From contig JAKSLL010000006.1 in assembly GCA_024401215.1 (NCBI GenBank), positions 1 through 64,000 of the forward strand: DNA of 64,000 bases, read 5' to 3'. Shown in pieces: positions 27,461 through 36,506 of this stretch. How positions within the stretch are numbered: the first letter of the stretch is position 1; every line of letters begins with the position of its first letter. The DNA comes from Bacteroidaceae bacterium. GTDB lineage: Bacteria; Bacteroidota; Bacteroidia; Bacteroidales; Bacteroidaceae. Both the position numbers and the translations under genes were made by a program. Below the pieces are notes generated by a model. That model searched no databases. It saw nothing but the letters and a program-made list of their open reading frames with translations, and was not told the origin of the DNA.

Positions 27461-27645
27461 GCTTTAAATTCTTACATTATTCTCACCTTTACCAAAAAGA
27501 AATTAAGCTACCAAGTGAATCTTGGTCTATATTTTTTTGCCGCAAAATAGCCTGGAATGTTATCGATAGATGAAAGCATAACATTCCCTTAGTGCCTATT
27601 CTACTGAATATGCTTCATTAAAAGTTGTATAATTTTTGTGGGGGA

Positions 27646-28176
27646 TTAGTATGTGCGATAGAGCAGCCATGCGTCAGGGTATGTGCCCTTGAGCTGATCG
27701 CGTAGGCTGACAGCTGCAGCGCGGTCGTCGAATGTAGCAGCGATTACTCGATACATTCCTGTTTCTGGATTCTGAGCAACTTGTGCAGAATATCCCTTTG
27801 AAACGAGAGTGTTGCGAAGATTGTTTGCATTGTCAATCTTTGAGAATGAACCACAAACGACGTTGAATGACTTGATTGTGCCACCATTCATTACGTTGAG
27901 GCGCTCTTGCTTGTCGTTATTTTTGTTTTCAACTACAGGGGTGTAAGACTGAGTTGTTTGAGTTGTCTGAGTTGTAGTTGTAGTAGTTGTTGTTACAGGA
28001 GAAACAACTGGTGTTATAGCAACAGGAGTGGTTGTTTGCTGGCTATGAGAATTCTCCATTTCTTGAGCTTTAGCTTTCTCGTATGCTTTTTTATAACTGC
28101 TTTCTGATGATGTTTTGCAAGAAGTGAATGCTAATACAGAAACGATTGCAATTCCTATTAAAAGAATCTTTTTCAT
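27646..28176 (-). CDS. SPOR-domain lipoprotein
   Basis: 176 residues. The N-terminal signal MKKILLIGIAIVSVLAFTSC has a lipobox (FTSC). A low-complexity Thr/Gln linker (about 55-80, a run of eight Thr then QTTQTTQ) leads to a C-terminal SPOR domain (about 104-176, FNVVCGSFSKIDNANNLRNTL, GMYRVIAATFDDRAAAVSLRDQL). SPOR domains bind denuded glycan strands of peptidoglycan, so this is likely a cell-envelope or division-site protein. It is on the same strand as the HU-like gene upstream, but 327 bp separate them. Confidence 0.88.
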   Translation of the reverse strand: MKKILLIGIAIVSVLAFTSCKTSSESSYKKAYEKAKAQEMENSHSQQTTTPVAITPVVSPVTTTTTTTTQTTQTTQSYTPVVENKNNDKQERLNVMNGGTIKSFNVVCGSFSKIDNANNLRNTLVSKGYSAQVAQNPETGMYRVIAATFDDRAAAVSLRDQLKGTYPDAWLLYRTY

Positions 28177-28379
28177 AGATGTTTTTTGTAGAATTTTATT
28201 TTCCGTAGTTAATGATTGCTTTACATCTTTTATGTTGATTCTTGATGTAGAATGAATCCTTAAACTACTCTTTGAATAATGTTTTGAATATTTAATTAGT
28301 TTTCTCTTTATTTCTCGTTTCGTAGTCCCTTCGTTTTGTTCGTGAAAGTTCTATGAAAGTTGAATGTTCTTTTTTGATT

Positions 28380-28421
28380 AGTACGCAGATTATGTTCGGT
28401 CATGTTCTGCGTGCTTTTTTT
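28380..28421 (+). terminator. Hairpin with T-tract on the plus strand, no plus-strand gene upstream
   Basis: ACGCAGA (28383-28389) pairs with TCTGCGT (28406-28412), with ATG/CAT inside, and is followed by GCTTTTTTT on the plus strand. Both neighbours are on the minus strand, where the hairpin is followed by A-rich sequence. It therefore fits a terminator for an unannotated plus-strand transcript in 28177-28380 or an mRNA structure. No clear plus-strand promoter was found. Confidence 0.45.
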
Positions 28422-28503
28422 GTTATTTAGACTTTCTTTTGTGTTTATCCAGCAAATTGTTCGGTCTTTATTCGCCAGGAATATTATTCACAATTGATTT
28501 TAG

Positions 28504-28890
28504 TTATTTCTTGACTTTTTCGAAGCTTGAATTCATCACGGTTTTTTTCAGGCTTACTGCTGAGCGGAAATTTATGCTCTTTACTCTGACAGAAGGTGCC
28601 CTCAATTCGTCTTCTTTGTCCACAACTTTGCTTTCTGCTGACAAAGAGAATGTGCCAAGTCCGTCAATATAGACATTGTAGCCGTCCATGAGACAATTCG
28701 CAACCGAGCTTGATATGGCTTCTATAGCCGCACGAAGATCCGCCACGGTCAATGTACATCCCGCAGCGATTTCACGGCACAAGCTTGTTGTGTCTATCGT
28801 TCCCTTCGTGACAACTTGCGCATAAAATCCGCTTCTTGGATTTTTGCTGATGTTGTCTTTCATCGGCGTTAATCTGTAAGGAATGCTCAT
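28504..28890 (-). CDS. HU-like DNA-binding protein (HU-HIG type)
   Basis: 128 residues, longer than classical HU (about 90). The N-terminal segment IPYRLTPMKDNISKNPRSGFYAQVV and the LTVADLRAAIEAISSSVANCLMDGYNVYIDGLGTFSL core are typical of the Bacteroidetes HU-related family found in many copies per genome. It probably bends DNA as a nucleoid or regulatory protein. Single gene, own promoter region upstream (28891-29050). Confidence 0.85.
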   Translation of the reverse strand: MSIPYRLTPMKDNISKNPRSGFYAQVVTKGTIDTTSLCREIAAGCTLTVADLRAAIEAISSSVANCLMDGYNVYIDGLGTFSLSAESKVVDKEDELRAPSVRVKSINFRSAVSLKKTVMNSSFEKVKK

Positions 28891-29303
28891 TGGTTTTGTC
28901 GGTATTGTATTATCTTTAGATTTCTTTTCTCTTTGCTTTAGACCTTTTTTATTTTTGCTCTAAGTCTTTTTTTATTTAACTCTACACATTCTTTTCAAAA
29001 GGTCTACTGCAAAGGTATGACTATTTTTGATATAATCAGTTCAAATGATTGTAAAAAAATGTTAAATCCCTTAAAAAACTATGTTTGTATGTTGAAAAGT
29101 AGTAATTTTGACATCGATTTCAGCGATTTGATGAAGTGAGGGTGTTGCTTTTGAACTGGTTTGGTTGTTCCTGAAGAGCATATAAGCCACATAGTCTATA
29201 GCTGCTTTGGTTGTTTAATCAGGTATCTCTTGAAATCAATTATAGCTGATGATCATAGATTTGAAAAATAAATTTGTGTAACAATCTTAAAGAATTAAGC
29301 ATT
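28891..29303. other. Divergent intergenic region between the HU-like and YtxH genes
   Basis: About 410 bp without a convincing gene. A minus-strand -7 box TACCTTTG (29017-29010) with CAAA (complement TTTG) at 29042-29045 could drive the HU-like gene, although the spacer is 24 bp. TAAATTTG at 29269-29276 could be a -7 box for the YtxH gene, without a clear -33. The rest is AT-rich. Confidence 0.4.
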
Positions 29304-29546
29304 ATGAAAAAATGTAATTGTTTTGCACTTGCAGCAGCATTTGTTGGCGGTGCGGTAGCTGGAGCAACATTAGGTCTTCTTTTTGCTCCTGAGAAAGGTG
29401 AAGATCAGCGTGCAAAGATTAAGGCTGCTCTCGATAAGCGTGGATTGAAGCTCGACAAGGAGTCTTTTGAGAAGCTTGTTGAGGAAATCAAACAAGTTGG
29501 AAGAAAGCCAGAGGCTGTTCCTGCTGAGGATTTCGATGCAGAATAA
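29304..29546 (+). CDS. YtxH-domain small membrane protein
   Basis: 81 residues from ATG 29304 (MKKCNCFALAAAFVGG); the TTG/GTG-type upstream extension to 29274 is not needed. One glycine-rich transmembrane helix (AFVGGAVAGATLGLLFAPEKG) followed by a charged helix is the YtxH/gas-vesicle-like pattern. These proteins are linked to envelope stress. It precedes a holin-like protein and a short helical protein, forming the usual Bacteroidetes three-gene envelope cluster, although 208 bp separate it from the second gene. Confidence 0.82.
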   Translation: MKKCNCFALAAAFVGGAVAGATLGLLFAPEKGEDQRAKIKAALDKRGLKLDKESFEKLVEEIKQVGRKPEAVPAEDFDAE

Positions 29547-29754
29547 GTCATATTGAAGGCATTTGAAACGTCTCTATTGTCATTTTCATCATTAGTGTCA
29601 TGACGTATGAGTTACGCTTGATGATGTTGCAGGAGATAGTCGAAAATGTTAAGTCTTTTTATTTGATAAGGTGAATTTCGAAATGTCCTTATTATTTATG
29701 TATCGTGCGTACATATTTAATATAGTGGACAGAGTAGTTTAAAGTAATTGGCTT

Positions 29755-30207
29755 ATGCTATACAGTGATAATACGAGTAGGTTGAAAGACGATATTCGTA
29801 GCATTCTGTACAACTTGGAGCGTTATCTTCGTCTTGAGGCGGTTGATAAGCTTACAGTAGTTTGTACTTGCCTGATAGTAGGTGCGATAATTTTCGCACT
29901 TGCCACCAGTGCGATATTCTTCTTGTGTAATGGACTTGTCAAGTCGATAACTTTGCTTACAGGCAGCGAGATGATAAGTTATTATATTGTCGGCGGTTCG
30001 TTGATCCTGCTGATGGTAATTTTGTGTGCTTGCAGAAAGTGGATTATTGAAACACAGCTTGTTAAGGTGTTCAGCAAATCAATACTTGAAGTGCCAAGTT
30101 TGACCAACCAGTATGCTGCAAGGAAAGATAAGGCAGATGAGATACATAAGCTTGCAGAGACGCTTTCCCGTGAGCTTGATGAGTATGAGGAAGGAGGTCG
30201 CAAATGA
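29755..30207 (+). CDS. Phage-holin-like inner-membrane protein (DUF1469/YqjE type)
   Basis: 150 residues with two transmembrane helices (about 43-66 VVCTCLIVGAIIFALATSAIFFL and 83-100 YYIVGGSLILLMVILCAC), amphipathic ends and a charged C-terminus. This is the actinobacterial/YqjE holin-superfamily layout; despite the name, chromosomal members are envelope proteins of unknown function. The stop overlaps the next start by 4 bp. Confidence 0.75.
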   Translation: MLYSDNTSRLKDDIRSILYNLERYLRLEAVDKLTVVCTCLIVGAIIFALATSAIFFLCNGLVKSITLLTGSEMISYYIVGGSLILLMVILCACRKWIIETQLVKVFSKSILEVPSLTNQYAARKDKADEIHKLAETLSRELDEYEEGGRK

Positions 30208-30440
30208 AAAAGTATAGTTCTTTAGAGCAGATTCGCGAGGATAAGCAGAAGTCTCTTGACAAGATGGATAGAGGTGTGGAAAGGCTTAAGAGCGATGTGC
30301 GTGATTGTTTCTTGCCCTCAAATAGCATATTTTTTGAGTCATCAAACAAATACATGAACTATTTGGGGTATGCAATCTCTGCCTACAAGACTGCTACGAA
30401 CGTTAAAGGGATTGTTAATTTCTTTAAGAAAATCTTTTAG
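30204..30440 (+). CDS. Small helical protein coupled to the holin-like gene
   Basis: 78 residues. A charged N-terminal coiled coil (SLEQIREDKQKSLDKMDRGVERLKSDVR) precedes a weakly hydrophobic C-terminus. The ATG overlaps the upstream stop (ATGA), so translation is coupled. Similar small partners accompany YtxH/holin-like genes in Bacteroidetes; no molecular role is known. A strong terminator follows 22 bp later. Confidence 0.7.
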   Translation: MKKYSSLEQIREDKQKSLDKMDRGVERLKSDVRDCFLPSNSIFFESSNKYMNYLGYAISAYKTATNVKGIVNFFKKIF

Positions 30441-30461
30441 AGCAACTTGTATGAGAAAGAC

Positions 30462-30500
30462 AAAAAGCGCTTGTAATGAAGTTTACAAGCGCTTTTTTTT
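30462..30500 (+). terminator. Rho-independent terminator of the YtxH/holin-like cluster
   Basis: AGCGCTTGTAA pairs perfectly with TTACAAGCGCT around a 6-base loop, followed by eight T residues. Its A-rich left flank makes it usable on both strands. The end of the T-tract doubles as the -33 element of the recR promoter. Confidence 0.92.
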
Positions 30501-30528
30501 GTCGTGCCATCGAAAATTGCTAACTTTG
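30498..30528 (+). promoter_or_regulatory. recR promoter
   Basis: TTTG (30498-30501), 19-bp spacer, TAACTTTG (30521-30528): a full match to the Bacteroidetes consensus. Transcription start expected near 30534, about 50 bases before the recR ATG. The -33 uses the last Ts of the upstream terminator. Confidence 0.8.
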
Positions 30529-30583
30529 CATTCCAAATGCCAATTCGTGCACACTGCAAATAGAATAAAAGGAAAAAGAGAAA

Positions 30584-31201
30584 ATGAATCAACAGTATTC
30601 TTCTGCATTGCTTGAGCGAGCTGTTGATGAGTTTGCTAAGCTTCCGGGTATAGGTAGAAAGTCTGCGATGCGACTTGTTCTGCACATGCTTCGTCTTGAT
30701 GTGGATAAGGTTGACGGATTCAGCAATTCTATCTCAACATTACGTCATAATGTCAATTATTGTCGTGTGTGTCACAACATAAGTGATGAGGAGGTGTGCC
30801 AGATATGCTCTAATCCAAACAGAAATGCAGCGCAGATTTGTGTGGTAGAGAATATTCAAGATGTGATGGCAATAGAGCATACTCAGCAGTACAGGGGATT
30901 GTATCATGTGCTTGGTGGTGTGATTTCTCCTATGGATGGAGTAGGCCCGGGTGAGCTTCAGATAAGCAGTCTTGTTGACAGGGTGTCGGCAGGCGGGATT
31001 GACGAGGTGATACTCGCATTGAGTTCAACGATGGAGGGCGATACCACTAACTTCTTTATATTTAGAAAGCTGGCGCCATTCCCTGAAGTGAAGCTGAGCA
31101 TATTGGCGAGAGGTTTGAGTATAAACGACGAGCTTCAATATACTGATGAAGTTACTCTCGGACGATCGTTAGTAAACCGTGTGCCATTCACGGGAAAGTA
31201 G
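30584..31201 (+). CDS. recR: Recombination mediator protein RecR
   Basis: RecR with RecF/RecO loads RecA at gaps and ends. 205 residues. Helix-hairpin-helix ([18 protein letters not shown], about 18-36), a C4 zinc finger ([16 protein letters not shown], about 59-74), a Toprim domain ([15 protein letters not shown] onward) and a C-terminal Walker-B-like region are all present. Nothing unusual. Single gene with its own promoter. Confidence 0.96.
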   Translation: MNQQYSSALLERAVDEFAKLPGIGRKSAMRLVLHMLRLDVDKVDGFSNSISTLRHNVNYCRVCHNISDEEVCQICSNPNRNAAQICVVENIQDVMAIEHTQQYRGLYHVLGGVISPMDGVGPGELQISSLVDRVSAGGIDEVILALSSTMEGDTTNFFIFRKLAPFPEVKLSILARGLSINDELQYTDEVTLGRSLVNRVPFTGK

Positions 31202-31288
31202 TATTACGATAAAAAGCTTATATCTTCTTCGCATTTTGTATGCAATGGTATTGAAGAGGAATAATAGAAATTGATTTAAGAATAAGTG

Positions 31289-31744
31289 ATGGAAAATCAG
31301 ATAAAAAAATTGTTGGCAACACTTAAGATTGAGGTTATTATTGTGTGGGTTTTATCTGCAGCGACCTATCTGCTTGGTGCTTTTTCTGTTATCCCAACAG
31401 GCTTGATAGAGCCCAAATCTCAAGATGAATACATTTGGAATGTTTGTTTTGTGTCAGTACTGCTTATTGCCGTGCCTGGTTCAATGCTTATGTTCAAACT
31501 TAATACAACCAAGAACCTCCGTCGCATGAATAAAGACGAGGCGCTTCAGTCGTATCATATCTGGAGTGCAGTTAGGCTTGGCATGATTTGGCTTGCTGTT
31601 GAGTGTGGAATAGTTACATACTTCGTTTGTGTTGGTATGACAGGATTATTTGGGGCTTTGATAGCCTTTATTTTCACATTCATGTGCTGGCCGTCTCGAA
31701 GTAAAATTGATGCTTACTTGGACAATCTGAATAATGACAATTGA
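31289..31744 (+). CDS. Inner-membrane protein of unknown function
   Basis: 151 residues from ATG 31289; GTG 31286 would only add one Met. Four predicted transmembrane segments (about 16-36, 55-73, 96-113, 116-134). No catalytic motif. The sequence resembles small unannotated Bacteroidetes membrane proteins found between recR and a GT2 glycosyltransferase; function unknown. The next gene starts 43 bp downstream, so co-transcription is likely. Confidence 0.75.
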   Translation: MENQIKKLLATLKIEVIIVWVLSAATYLLGAFSVIPTGLIEPKSQDEYIWNVCFVSVLLIAVPGSMLMFKLNTTKNLRRMNKDEALQSYHIWSAVRLGMIWLAVECGIVTYFVCVGMTGLFGALIAFIFTFMCWPSRSKIDAYLDNLNNDN

Positions 31745-31787
31745 TGCAGGTAAGCATTTTCAATGACGTGTAATATTAGCTGATTCA

Positions 31788-32957
31788 ATGAAATTATCCA
31801 TAGTCATCGTAAACTATAATGTACGCTACTACCTTGAGCAATGTCTGCTTTCGGTAGAGAAAGCTCTTTGCGGCATTTGTAGTGAAGTGTTTGTTGTGGA
31901 TAATAATAGTGTTGACCACTCAGTGGATTATCTGAAGGCGAAATTTCCATGGGTTCGTTACATTGAGAATAAGAAGAATGTGGGATTCTCGAGTGCTAAC
32001 AACCAAGCCATTAGAGAGGCGAGAGGCGAATACGTTCTTCTGCTAAATCCAGACACATTCATTGGTGAGCGAACGCTTCGCGAATGCATAGACTTTATGG
32101 ATAAGACCCCGCAGGCAGGAATGTGCGGTGTCAGCATGCTGAAAGTCGATGGTTCTTTTGCTCCAGAATCTCGCAGAGGAATACCGACGCCATTCACTTC
32201 TTTCTGTAAGATGTCAGGCCTTGGGGCTTTGTTCCCTAAGAGCAGATTGTTTGGCAGATACTATATGCAGTATCTCAACAAGCAGGCAATCAATCCTATA
32301 GAGATTGTGAGTGGCGCATTTATGTTTATAAGGAAAGAGGCGCTGGATAAAGTAGGCTTGCTGGATGAGACTTTCTTCATGTATGGGGAGGATATAGACT
32401 TGAGCTACAGAGTGCTTAAGGCTGGTTATCAGAATTACTATCTGCCGACGCATATCCTGCATTATAAGGGCGAGAGTACGAAGAAGCATTCTTTGAAATA
32501 TGTAAATGCGTTCTATAATGCGATGATAATATTCTTCCGCAAGCATTTCGCTCATTACAGTTTCCTGTATTCCATTCCAATCACACTTGTCATTGTCTTG
32601 AAGGGGGCGATGGCATACATATTTGGAAAAGTGAAGAGAATGTCGGCAAAGAAACAGGAAATGGAGAAGTTCAAGTTCTTGATTGTCAGCGATGGACAGA
32701 ATCTTGCCGACATGAAGAGAATAGCAGAAGACCACCGTTTCAGTTACGATGTGTTTCACTCTCGTCTTGGTGACATGCCAAGTACGGATGTGCTGTATCG
32801 TGATTACGACTATATTGTTTTCGACACCAGTCGTTATCCGTTCAGCTCAATACTTGAGTTTTTCCGACACGATGACCCTGATCGTCATCGTCCGTTTATT
32901 GCAACGTACATTCCAAGCAATAAGTCGATAATGACCTTTCAGGGCCCATTGAATTAG
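31788..32957 (+). CDS. Family 2 glycosyltransferase (WbbL/rhamnosyltransferase-like)
   Basis: 389 residues. GT-A fold: VVDNNSVDHSVDYL (nucleotide binding), LLLNPDTF (DxD-like), SGAFMFIRKEALDKVG, and FMYGEDIDLSYRVLKAGY (acceptor/catalytic region with ED). These are the signatures of the WbbL-like GT2 branch that builds surface polysaccharides. Residues about 258-275 are a hydrophobic membrane-associating segment (SIPITLVIVLKGAMAYIF). The last ~110 residues form an extra alpha/beta domain (KFLIVSDGQNLADMKRIAE) seen in Bacteroidetes homologues. Sugar and acceptor unknown. Confidence 0.9.
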   Translation: MKLSIVIVNYNVRYYLEQCLLSVEKALCGICSEVFVVDNNSVDHSVDYLKAKFPWVRYIENKKNVGFSSANNQAIREARGEYVLLLNPDTFIGERTLRECIDFMDKTPQAGMCGVSMLKVDGSFAPESRRGIPTPFTSFCKMSGLGALFPKSRLFGRYYMQYLNKQAINPIEIVSGAFMFIRKEALDKVGLLDETFFMYGEDIDLSYRVLKAGYQNYYLPTHILHYKGESTKKHSLKYVNAFYNAMIIFFRKHFAHYSFLYSIPITLVIVLKGAMAYIFGKVKRMSAKKQEMEKFKFLIVSDGQNLADMKRIAEDHRFSYDVFHSRLGDMPSTDVLYRDYDYIVFDTSRYPFSSILEFFRHDDPDRHRPFIATYIPSNKSIMTFQGPLN

Positions 32958-33043
32958 TTCGCAAAGCAACGCAGCGTTTGCGGGTAACGATAGATAGCGT
33001 TAAAAGATAATATAAGTTAAAGAAATAATAAAATCACATATAT

Positions 33044-33895
33044 ATGTTACGCATTGCAGTTCAATCAAAAGGTCGTCTTTTCGAAGACACAATGGATCTC
33101 CTCAAGGAGACAGGTATAAAAGTCAGTTCAAGTAAGCGCACTCTTCTTGTGCAGTCATCAAACTTCCCACTCGAGGTTCTTTTCCTCCGTGATGATGATA
33201 TTCCTCAGACTGTTGCTGATGGTGTTGCTGATATTGGTATTGTTGGTGAGAATGAGTTTGTAGAGCGCAATGAAGAGGCTGATATCGTAAAGCGTCTTGG
33301 TTTCAGTAAGTGCCGCATCTCTCTTGCTATCCCTAAGGCCATCGACTATCCTGGCGTAGAGTGGTTCAATGGAAAGAAGATCGCAACCTCTTACCCTGTG
33401 ATCCTCCGCAAGTTCATGGAGGAGAAGGGCGTGAAGACTGACATCCATGTCATTCAGGGTTCTGTAGAGATAGCTCCAGGCATCGGACTTGCTGATGGTA
33501 TCTTTGACATTGTAAGTTCAGGTTCTACACTTGTAAGCAATAACTTGAAAGAGGTTGAAGTTGTGATGCAGAGCGAGGCTCTTCTCATCGGTAACAAGAA
33601 TCTCGATGATGAGAAGAAGGCCATCCTTGAACAGCTTTTATTCCGTATCGAATCTGTGCTTATAGCAGACGGCAAGAAGTATGTTCGTATGAATGCTCCT
33701 AAGTCTCGCTTAGCAGAAATCGTGAAAGTTCTTCCAGGCTTGAAGAGCCCAACAATCATTCCTCTTGCAGATGAGGAGTGGTGCTCTGTACACGCTGTTC
33801 TTGACGAGAAGCACTTCTGGGAGATTGTAGGTCAGCTTAAGGCTCTTGGTGCAGAAGGCATCCTTGTCACTCCAATAGAGAAGATGATATTGTAA
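33044..33895 (+). CDS. hisG: ATP phosphoribosyltransferase (long form)
   Basis: First enzyme of histidine synthesis, joining ATP and PRPP. 283 residues is the HisZ-independent long form with a C-terminal ACT-like regulatory domain that senses histidine (about 210-283, GLKSPTIIPLADEEWCSVHAVL). The PRPP-binding stretch DIVSSGSTLVSNNL and N-terminal LRIAVQSKGRL are clear. It leads the his cluster; a dispersed repeat of about 145 bp lies between it and hisD, so the four genes may not form one uninterrupted transcript. Confidence 0.96.
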   Translation: MLRIAVQSKGRLFEDTMDLLKETGIKVSSSKRTLLVQSSNFPLEVLFLRDDDIPQTVADGVADIGIVGENEFVERNEEADIVKRLGFSKCRISLAIPKAIDYPGVEWFNGKKIATSYPVILRKFMEEKGVKTDIHVIQGSVEIAPGIGLADGIFDIVSSGSTLVSNNLKEVEVVMQSEALLIGNKNLDDEKKAILEQLLFRIESVLIADGKKYVRMNAPKSRLAEIVKVLPGLKSPTIIPLADEEWCSVHAVLDEKHFWEIVGQLKALGAEGILVTPIEKMIL

Positions 33896-33948
33896 GTCAT
33901 TGTCTTTTTGCTTGACACTTGATTAGTACAGATGAATGTTAATTAAGA

Positions 33949-34093
33949 ATACAAGTTTCGTTTGCTCCACTATTTGTGGAGTTAAAAGGTAGTTGAAGTG
34001 AAGTTAAAAGGTAGTTGAAGTGACAAATGTCCGTATATGGTAAATGTACCTTTTACTCCGAACGAGCTCCTCTCTTTAACTCCTAAAACTGAG
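33949..34093 (+). repeat. Dispersed repeat beginning ATACAAGTTTCG, copy A
   Basis: Starts ATACAAGTTTCGT (33949-33961), then GCTCCAC...GTGGAGTTAAAAGGTAGTTGAAGTGA with one unit duplicated, then GACAAATGTCCG and ACTCCGAACGAG. Two more copies are at 59327-59468 (inverted) and 63533-63675. It sits between hisG and hisD. The left third forms a GCTCCAC/GTGGAG hairpin. Confidence 0.7.
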
Positions 34094-34132
34094 TAAGTTG
34101 CAAAGCGAAAGTTGAATTAAGAATACTCAATT

Positions 34133-35416
34133 ATGAACATCATAAAATATCCAAATAAGGCAGAGTGGCAGTCGCTGCTTGAACGCCCACATCGTGATGC
34201 CTCTGAACTTAGAGAGACGGTGAAGACTGTTCTTGACAAGATTCAGCAGGAGGGCGATGCTGCTGTGAAGGAATTTGAACTCAAGTTTGACAAGGTTGCA
34301 TTGTCTGACCTTGCTGTGACAGACGCCGAAATGGCAGAGGCTGAGGCTCTTGTGCCTCAGGAGCTTATGGACGCCCTTGTTCTTGCCCATTCAAACATTG
34401 AGAAATTCCATGCATCACAGAAATTTGAAGGTGAGAAGATTGAGACAGCGCCAGGCGTTGTATGTTGGCAGAAGTCTGTAGCTATTGAGAAGGTGGGTCT
34501 TTATATACCAGGTGGTACGGCGCCTCTCTTCTCGACGGTATTGATGCTTGCCACTCCGGCGAAGATTGCTGGATGTAAAGAGATTGTTCTATGCACTCCT
34601 CCAAACCGCGAAGGGAAGGTCAATCCTGCTATTCTTATGGCAGCAAAGGTTGCTGGCGTGAGCAAGATTTTCAAGGCTGGCGGCGTTCAGGCTATAGGTG
34701 CAATGGCATACGGAACAGAGTCGGTGCCAAAGGTTAGCAAAATCTTTGGTCCTGGAAATCAGTTTGTCATGGCGGCAAAACAGCAGGTCAGCCTGCATGA
34801 GGTGGCTATTGACATGCCTGCAGGACCAAGCGAAGTTGCTGTTGTTGCCGACGATTCTGCTAATCCAGCTTTTGTTGCTGCCGATCTTCTTTCACAGGCA
34901 GAGCATGGCATTGACTCGCAGGTCATTATGATAACAACTTCAGAGGCTATGGCTGAAAAGGTGAATGCTGAGGTTGACCGTCAGCTGGCATTGCTCCCTC
35001 GCAAAGAGATTGCTGAGAAGTCGCTTCAATATTCTAAGCTTATCATTGTGAAGGATGTGGAGGAGTCTATAGAGATAACAAATGAATATGCTCCAGAACA
35101 TCTTATCCTTGCTGTAGATGACTATATGTCGTTTGCTGATAGGGTGGTGAATGCAGGTTCTGTCTTCCTTGGCAATTATTCGTGTGAGAGTGCTGGCGAT
35201 TACGCTTCAGGCACCAACCACACTCTCCCTACTTCTGGTTACGCAAAGGCGTATAGCGGAGTGAATCTCGACAGTTTCTGTCGTAAGATAACATTCCAGG
35301 AGTTGTCGGCAGAGGGAATTCGCAGCATAGGACGTGCTGTTGAGCTTATGGCAGCTGCAGAACAGCTTGATGCTCATAAGAATGCAATGACAGTACGTCT
35401 GGAATCTCTTGATTAA
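34133..35416 (+). CDS. hisD: Histidinol dehydrogenase
   Basis: Two-step NAD-dependent oxidation of histidinol to histidine, the last step of the pathway. 427 residues, full length. VGLYIPGGTAPLFSTVLMLATPA (NAD/substrate binding), IFGPGNQFVMAAKQ, DMPAGPSEVAVVAD, LLSQAEHGIDSQVI (zinc His) and YAPEHL are the family landmarks. Second gene of the his cluster. Confidence 0.97.
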   Translation: MNIIKYPNKAEWQSLLERPHRDASELRETVKTVLDKIQQEGDAAVKEFELKFDKVALSDLAVTDAEMAEAEALVPQELMDALVLAHSNIEKFHASQKFEGEKIETAPGVVCWQKSVAIEKVGLYIPGGTAPLFSTVLMLATPAKIAGCKEIVLCTPPNREGKVNPAILMAAKVAGVSKIFKAGGVQAIGAMAYGTESVPKVSKIFGPGNQFVMAAKQQVSLHEVAIDMPAGPSEVAVVADDSANPAFVAADLLSQAEHGIDSQVIMITTSEAMAEKVNAEVDRQLALLPRKEIAEKSLQYSKLIIVKDVEESIEITNEYAPEHLILAVDDYMSFADRVVNAGSVFLGNYSCESAGDYASGTNHTLPTSGYAKAYSGVNLDSFCRKITFQELSAEGIRSIGRAVELMAAAEQLDAHKNAMTVRLESLD

Positions 35417-35462
35417 CAGTATGCATCTACTTATAATTGTTGTCTGATAAATAGCAATAACG

Positions 35463-36506
35463 ATGAAACCACTTTCAGAATTGACTCGCCCAAACATTTG
35501 GGCACTTAAACCATATAGCTGTGCGCGTGATGAGTTCAAAGGCATGAAGGCTGATGTTTTTCTTGATGCAAACGAGAATCCTCACTCAGCACCAATCAAC
35601 CGTTATCCAGATCCGCTTCAGGAAGAGCTCAAGCAGATGATTTCACCTCTCAAGGGGGTGCCTGAGCAAAACATCTTTCTTGGCAACGGTTCGGATGAGG
35701 CAATCGACTTGCCTTTCCGCATCTTCTGCCGTCCAGGAGTAGATAATGTTGTTGCCATCGACCCTACATACGGAATGTATGAGGTGTGTGCGGATGTCAA
35801 TGATGTTGAATACCGCAAGGTTCCTCTCGATGAGAAGACTTACGACATGGATCCTGACAAGTTGCTTGCAGCTGCGGATGAGAACACTAAGATAATCTTC
35901 ATCTGTTCTCCTAATAATCCAACAGGCAATGCTTTTGCGCCAGAAAAGATAATCAAGGTAGTGACAGAATTCCAAGGTATCGTCATCGTTGATGAGGCAT
36001 ATTCAGAATTCTCCTCTCAGAAGCCAATGCGCCAGCTGATAGCTGAATACCCTAATCTTATTGTTCTCAACACGTTCAGTAAGGCATGGGGTGCTGCCGC
36101 TATTCGCTTAGGTATGGCATTTGCTAATGAAGAGATTATCGGATTGTTCAATAAGGTGAAATATCCTTATAATGTTAACAAGCTGACTCAGGAGAAGGCA
36201 AAGGACATCCTCTCTGATGTTACTCTGCTTCAGCGTCACATCAATCTCATTCTTGAAGAGCGTGAGCATCTGATGAAGTCTGTGGCAATGCTTCCTTGCT
36301 GCAAAAGCATTTATCCTACAGATGCCAATTTCTTCCTTGCAAAGATGTCGGATGCGACATCCATATACCAATATCTCATACAGAAGGGAATTGTTGTTCG
36401 CAATCGCAACAAGGTGAATCTTTGCGGCAACTGCCTGCGCATCACTATTGGTACAAAAGACGAGAACACTAAATTATTAGCAGCACTCAGACAATATCAC
36501 GACTAA
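35463..36506 (+). CDS. hisC: Histidinol-phosphate aminotransferase
   Basis: PLP-dependent transamination of imidazole acetol phosphate with glutamate. 347 residues. [32 protein letters not shown] and [15 protein letters not shown] (PLP Lys near residue 206) are diagnostic class I/II aminotransferase motifs of HisC. The gene begins 46 bp after hisD, and hisB begins on the next base after its stop. Confidence 0.97.
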   Translation: MKPLSELTRPNIWALKPYSCARDEFKGMKADVFLDANENPHSAPINRYPDPLQEELKQMISPLKGVPEQNIFLGNGSDEAIDLPFRIFCRPGVDNVVAIDPTYGMYEVCADVNDVEYRKVPLDEKTYDMDPDKLLAAADENTKIIFICSPNNPTGNAFAPEKIIKVVTEFQGIVIVDEAYSEFSSQKPMRQLIAEYPNLIVLNTFSKAWGAAAIRLGMAFANEEIIGLFNKVKYPYNVNKLTQEKAKDILSDVTLLQRHINLILEEREHLMKSVAMLPCCKSIYPTDANFFLAKMSDATSIYQYLIQKGIVVRNRNKVNLCGNCLRITIGTKDENTKLLAALRQYHD

